From Candidatus Methanofastidiosum methylothiophilum (lineage in GTDB: Archaea > Methanobacteriota_B > Thermococci > Methanofastidiosales > Methanofastidiosaceae): a stretch of 23,035 nucleotides of DNA. The DNA lies in the NCBI GenBank assembly GCA_001587675.1, contig LNGD01000008.1, forward strand, positions 1 to 23,035. The letters run 5' to 3'. Shown in pieces: positions 21,304-23,035 of the stretch (positions are counted from its first letter, which is position 1; every line of letters begins with the position of its first letter). The translations under genes and the position numbers were made by a program. Below the pieces are notes generated by a model. That model worked only from the letters and a program-made list of their open reading frames with translations. It did not search any database and was not told the origin of the DNA.

Positions 21304-23035
21304 AGAATCACATGTTTTTTAGGCAATATGACTTTAAAGGTGCTGCCTTCTCCATACTTAGATTTAACATTAATGAATCCGCCATGTTTTGTAACAATAT
21401 CTAAAGAAATCGGTAAACCTAATCCTATACCTTGCATTAATTCATTGTCTACTTTTGCTCGGTAAAATTTTTCAAAAACTCGATCAATATCTTTTTCTCT
21501 AATTCCAATTCCTTTGTCTTTTATTTTTACCTCTATATTTTCCTCTTTTTCTTCTATTTTGACTTTTATCTCTCCACCTTCATTAGAAAAATTAACTGCA
21601 TTTTCCATCAAATTAACAAAAACTTTTGTAAGTTGTTTTATATCGCCTTCAATAATGAAATTTTTACCACTTGAACTAACTGAAAAGTCTATTTTCTTAT
21701 TATTAGCAAGAATAATAAAATCTTGAGATATAAGAGCAATGAGTTCTTTTAAGTCTACTTGTTCTATATTTAGTTTATTCTCATGACGTCCTATTAGATT
21801 AAATTCTTCAATTTCTTTGACCAATTCATTTAATCTTTTTACGTTTCTATGGATAGAAGTAATCATTTTTTTATTGTCTGGACCAATTGTGTCCCAGTTT
21901 ATGAATTCGTCACTTAGACTTATTATTGCAAGCGGATTATAGAGTTCATGGGCTATTGCATCAATGAAATCTTTCTTAGCTTTATCCGCTTCCTTTAATT
22001 GATCATAAGTTTCTTGAAGTTTTGCAGTTTTTATTTGGACTTCCATTTGTAGAGCTTTGTTGAAATTATCTCTTATTTCAGAAGTCTTTTTTAATTTTTC
22101 AGTCATTTCATCCATTTGTCTAGATAGAATGGCTATTTCGTCTTCTCCGTCAAAGCCCACTTTATTAGAAAAATTACCTTTTCCAACCTCTTCTGCATGA
22201 TTAGATATTTTTTCTATTGGTTCAACTATCTTAAGTTTGATATATTTAGATAAAATATAGTTTATACTTGTATCAATAATTAGTATAACTATAATTGTAA
22301 TGATAATCGTTCCAACTATGGTATAATCAATAGGGAATCCCATAGTAATAAAAAAAATAGCTAAAAAGCATGAAATAGTAATGATTATAATATCTACTAA
22401 ATACAATATTTTTATTTGTAAAGTATTTAATTTTTCTTTAATACTTAGATCAGGCTTAAAAAATCCATATTTAACTATTGAATATAAAAAAAAAGTTATC
22501 ATTATTGAACTTGTAGTTGGAAAACCATATATGTTTCCAATAATTTCTGGATAAATATCTGTTAATCTTAAAAAAATATTACTAAAGACACTTGCAGAGA
22601 TGGGTATGAGAGTGCCCACAAATATAAGTAAATATATTCTTTTTTCTACTTCTGATGTAGTTTTCTTATAAGATATTCCTAAATTATATAATCCATATAT
22701 GAAACATATAGTATAATAAAGAAGGAATACAACAAAAAAAGGCCCGGTTATTTCAACAAATATTTTATCTTTTAAGATAATATCTTTAATTAGTAAATTA
22801 GTTAATAACATACTAGAAAAGAAGATACTTATACATACTAAATATATCTCTTTTAATAATAATTTCTTTTTAGTAACAATGGAGCACCACATTAAATATA
22901 AAGTTGGAGTCCATGTAACAAAAAATATATTCAATTTTTCCCATAAAAGAGGCGTATTTCTGTAATAAATTAGATAATTAGTAAGGATAATACCTGATGT
23001 TAAAAATCCTAATAATGAAAATATAATGTTTAGTT
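21300..23035 (-). CDS. Membrane sensor histidine kinase (5' end beyond window)
   Basis: The frame stays open from 21300 to the window's right edge, so the gene is truncated at its 5' end; an in-frame TTG at 22934 is internal. The N-terminal part has several membrane helices (7TM-like sensor region). A last membrane pair leads to a HAMP domain (EPIEKISNHAEEVGKGNF...DEIAILSRQMDEM), then a coiled coil, HisKA with the phosphoacceptor in AIAHELYNPLAI (His codon 21948-21950) and HATPase_c with N box NAVNFSNEGG, G1 DKGIGIREKDI, F box FEKFYRA and G2 GIGLGLPISLDI. The usual HELRTPL is HELYNPL here. No response regulator is in the window. It is coupled by ATGA to the cupin gene. Confidence 0.9.
   Translation of the reverse strand, partial: LNIIFSLLGFLTSGIILTNYLIYYRNTPLLWEKLNIFFVTWTPTLYLMWCSIVTKKKLLLKEIYLVCISIFFSSMLLTNLLIKDIILKDKIFVEITGPFFVVFLLYYTICFIYGLYNLGISYKKTTSEVEKRIYLLIFVGTLIPISASVFSNIFLRLTDIYPEIIGNIYGFPTTSSIMITFFLYSIVKYGFFKPDLSIKEKLNTLQIKILYLVDIIIITISCFLAIFFITMGFPIDYTIVGTIIITIIVILIIDTSINYILSKYIKLKIVEPIEKISNHAEEVGKGNFSNKVGFDGEDEIAILSRQMDEMTEKLKKTSEIRDNFNKALQMEVQIKTAKLQETYDQLKEADKAKKDFIDAIAHELYNPLAIISLSDEFINWDTIGPDNKKMITSIHRNVKRLNELVKEIEEFNLIGRHENKLNIEQVDLKELIALISQDFIILANNKKIDFSVSSSGKNFIIEGDIKQLTKVFVNLMENAVNFSNEGGEIKVKIEEKEENIEVKIKDKGIGIREKDIDRVFEKFYRAKVDNELMQGIGLGLPISLDIVTKHGGFINVKSKYGEGSTFKVILPKKHVIL

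Noticed and set aside
22934..22936. TTG at 22934 as start of the histidine kinase
   Set aside because: The frame is open to the window edge and the upstream residues are membrane-like, so the gene is cut by the window.
1..23035. tRNA or rRNA genes and CRISPR arrays
   Set aside because: No cloverleaf-like GC-rich segment, rRNA motif or regularly spaced repeats were found by eye in the intergenic regions.

Overview
The window is AT-rich archaeal DNA. The archaeal assignment rests on an XPB-type helicase, archaeal Trm1, an OB-fold/DHH RecJ-like protein, a geranylgeranyl reductase, FolE2/MptA within a preQ0 (archaeosine) operon, an EMAP-domain RNA-binding protein, and TATA-like boxes 25-30 nt ahead of start codons. 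The ferredoxin-thioredoxin-reductase/rubredoxin fusion next to a glutaredoxin, together with DUF1638, DUF763 and DUF354 proteins, suggests a euryarchaeal methanogen or a close relative. A lineage such as Methanofastidiosa or Theionarchaea is only a guess.

Layout. Positions 1-1018 hold the 3' part of an XPB helicase and a small cysteine-rich protein. Positions 1037-3486 hold a zinc-ribbon AIM24 protein (minus), a MoaD/ThiS-like beta-grasp protein and a DUF354 glycosyltransferase-like protein. Positions 3483-8155 form a minus-strand block transcribed as crtI, crtB, a UbiA prenyltransferase and an MFS exporter. This resembles a route from geranylgeranyl-PP through phytoene and lycopene to a prenylated, possibly C50, carotenoid, but crtI carries two single-base deletions. 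Positions 8412-10397 hold a DUF763 protein and a coupled glutaredoxin/ferredoxin-disulfide-reductase pair. Positions 10392-12033 (minus) hold trm1 and an overlapping two-helix membrane protein.

Positions 12034-14330 are the most unusual part. Two nearly identical DUF1638 genes (the first frameshifted) sit between trm1 and a recJ-like gene, interleaved with three copies of a 155-bp segment made of the first 37 codons of trm1 plus its promoter. A 5' stub of recJ follows the second copy. The third copy differs from trm1 almost only at synonymous sites of the trm1 frame, so it looks like the stub of a formerly functional second trm1 allele.

Positions 14330-15892 hold the recJ-like gene. Positions 15893-16616 have no convincing gene but contain protein-like fragments that may be a decayed gene. 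Positions 16617-17735 encode a geranylgeranyl reductase. Positions 17828-20970 form a tightly coupled operon, queD-queE-mptA/folE2-queC-EMAP protein, with a 4-nt ATGA overlap at each junction; it makes preQ0 for tRNA archaeosine. Positions 20959-23035 (minus) hold a membrane histidine kinase, running off the right edge, with a translationally coupled cupin. No tRNA, rRNA, CRISPR array, transposase or phage gene was seen.
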